Positions 14,156 to 14,328 of a stretch of DNA of 14,328 nt are shown here, piece by piece. Under the pieces are notes generated by a model. It was not told the origin of the DNA. It saw nothing but the letters and a program-made list of their open reading frames with translations, and did not search any database. The position numbers and the translations under genes were made by a program. Source of the DNA: Colwellia sp. (lineage in GTDB: Bacteria > Pseudomonadota > Gammaproteobacteria > Enterobacterales > Alteromonadaceae); assembly GCA_003521815.1 (NCBI GenBank), contig DPHE01000057.1, positions 5,614-19,941 of the forward strand. Direction: 5' to 3'. How positions within the stretch are numbered: the first letter of the stretch is position 1; each line of letters starts with the position of its first letter.

Positions 14156-14321
14156 GCGAACTAAGATACTTAGTAGGAACAGTTTTAGTTCGACTTAACC
14201 ACTGCACTGACATAAACGGGGCTCACATTTTTCTGTTCATCCTGAGCTCGTTGAAGGGTCGAATAGTGCACGGCGTGTTTATTTCACAAGTCATTGTCTT
14301 ACAACGCTTATTTTAGTTCGC
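14156..14321. repeat. Possible small element with ~13-base inverted ends
   Basis: GCGAACTAAGATA at 14156-14168 and the complement of 14309-14321 (GCGAACTAAAATA) match at 12 of 13 positions, bounding 166 bases without any ORF. An extra internal copy, TTTTAGTTCG at 14183-14192, repeats the right end directly and pairs with the left end as an 8-base hairpin. This could be a MITE-like sequence, but the window ends only seven bases later. Confidence 0.4.
14236..14263. repeat. Dispersed TTCATCCTGAGC...GAAGGGTCGAA-type repeat
   Basis: The 28-base stretch contains TTCATCCTGAGCTCG followed by TTGAAGGGTCGAA. Close variants (CATCCTGAGC plus TGTCGAAGGA) are familiar as dispersed intergenic sequence in many proteobacteria. 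The two ends can pair imperfectly (TTC..CC with GG..GAA) around the GAGCTC palindrome. Confidence 0.45.
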
Positions 14322-14328
14322 CTAGGTA

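Noticed and set aside
1..14328. CRISPR array, tRNA or rRNA genes, insertion sequence with transposase, prophage or defence genes
   Set aside because: No regularly spaced repeats, no cloverleaf-like sequence and no transposase or integrase reading frame were recognised.

Overview
The window reads as an AT-rich chromosomal segment of a marine gammaproteobacterium of the Alteromonadales type (Colwellia/Thalassotalea-like). That placement is inferred from base composition, gene families and the style of the intergenic repeats; no rRNA or other taxonomic marker is present. Almost every gene belongs to, or plausibly serves, a light / singlet-oxygen stress response run by an ECF sigma factor and its zinc anti-sigma factor ChrR.

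Minus strand, 9161 down to 66, in transcription order: a stand-alone LON substrate-binding-domain protein; the ECF sigma RpoE; ChrR (overlapping rpoE by 8 bases); a DUF523-DUF1722 protein of the RudS type (eraser of tRNA 4-thiouridine); a class I CPD photolyase; then a tightly packed lipid cassette of an NTF2/SnoaL-like protein, a short-chain dehydrogenase, an FAD amine-oxidase-like protein, a DUF1365 protein and a cyclopropane-fatty-acid-synthase-like methyltransferase. Junctions inside the cassette are 0-2 bases or stop/start overlaps, apart from 34 bases before the methyltransferase.

Plus strand, 9280-10987: a CreA-family lipoprotein, a 340-base gene-free gap holding a large imperfect palindrome (MITE-like), and a TIGR01777/YfcH-type epimerase. 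Convergent to it on the minus strand (12623-11013) lie DUF2878, a chalcone-isomerase-fold periplasmic protein and a DUF3833 lipoprotein, all overlapping. Upstream of these, also on the minus strand, is a MipA/OmpV-type outer-membrane protein whose signal peptide and mature part are in different frames, separated by a T7 tract. A plus-strand lipoprotein gene (13613-14140) and a repeat-bearing tail close the window.

The main regulatory result is a shared bipartite motif, TGATC - 16/17 bases - CGTATA or CGTATT, in front of rpoE, the LON-domain gene and the TIGR01777 gene, with weaker versions before rudS, the DUF2878 operon and mipA. TGATC is the known -35 element of Rhodobacter sphaeroides RpoE. 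The layout suggests one regulon that repairs DNA (photolyase), removes the near-UV-absorbing s4U from tRNA (RudS) and remodels membrane fatty acids (methyltransferase, FAD and DUF1365 proteins, perhaps with the CHI-fold / DUF2878 / DUF3833 proteins).
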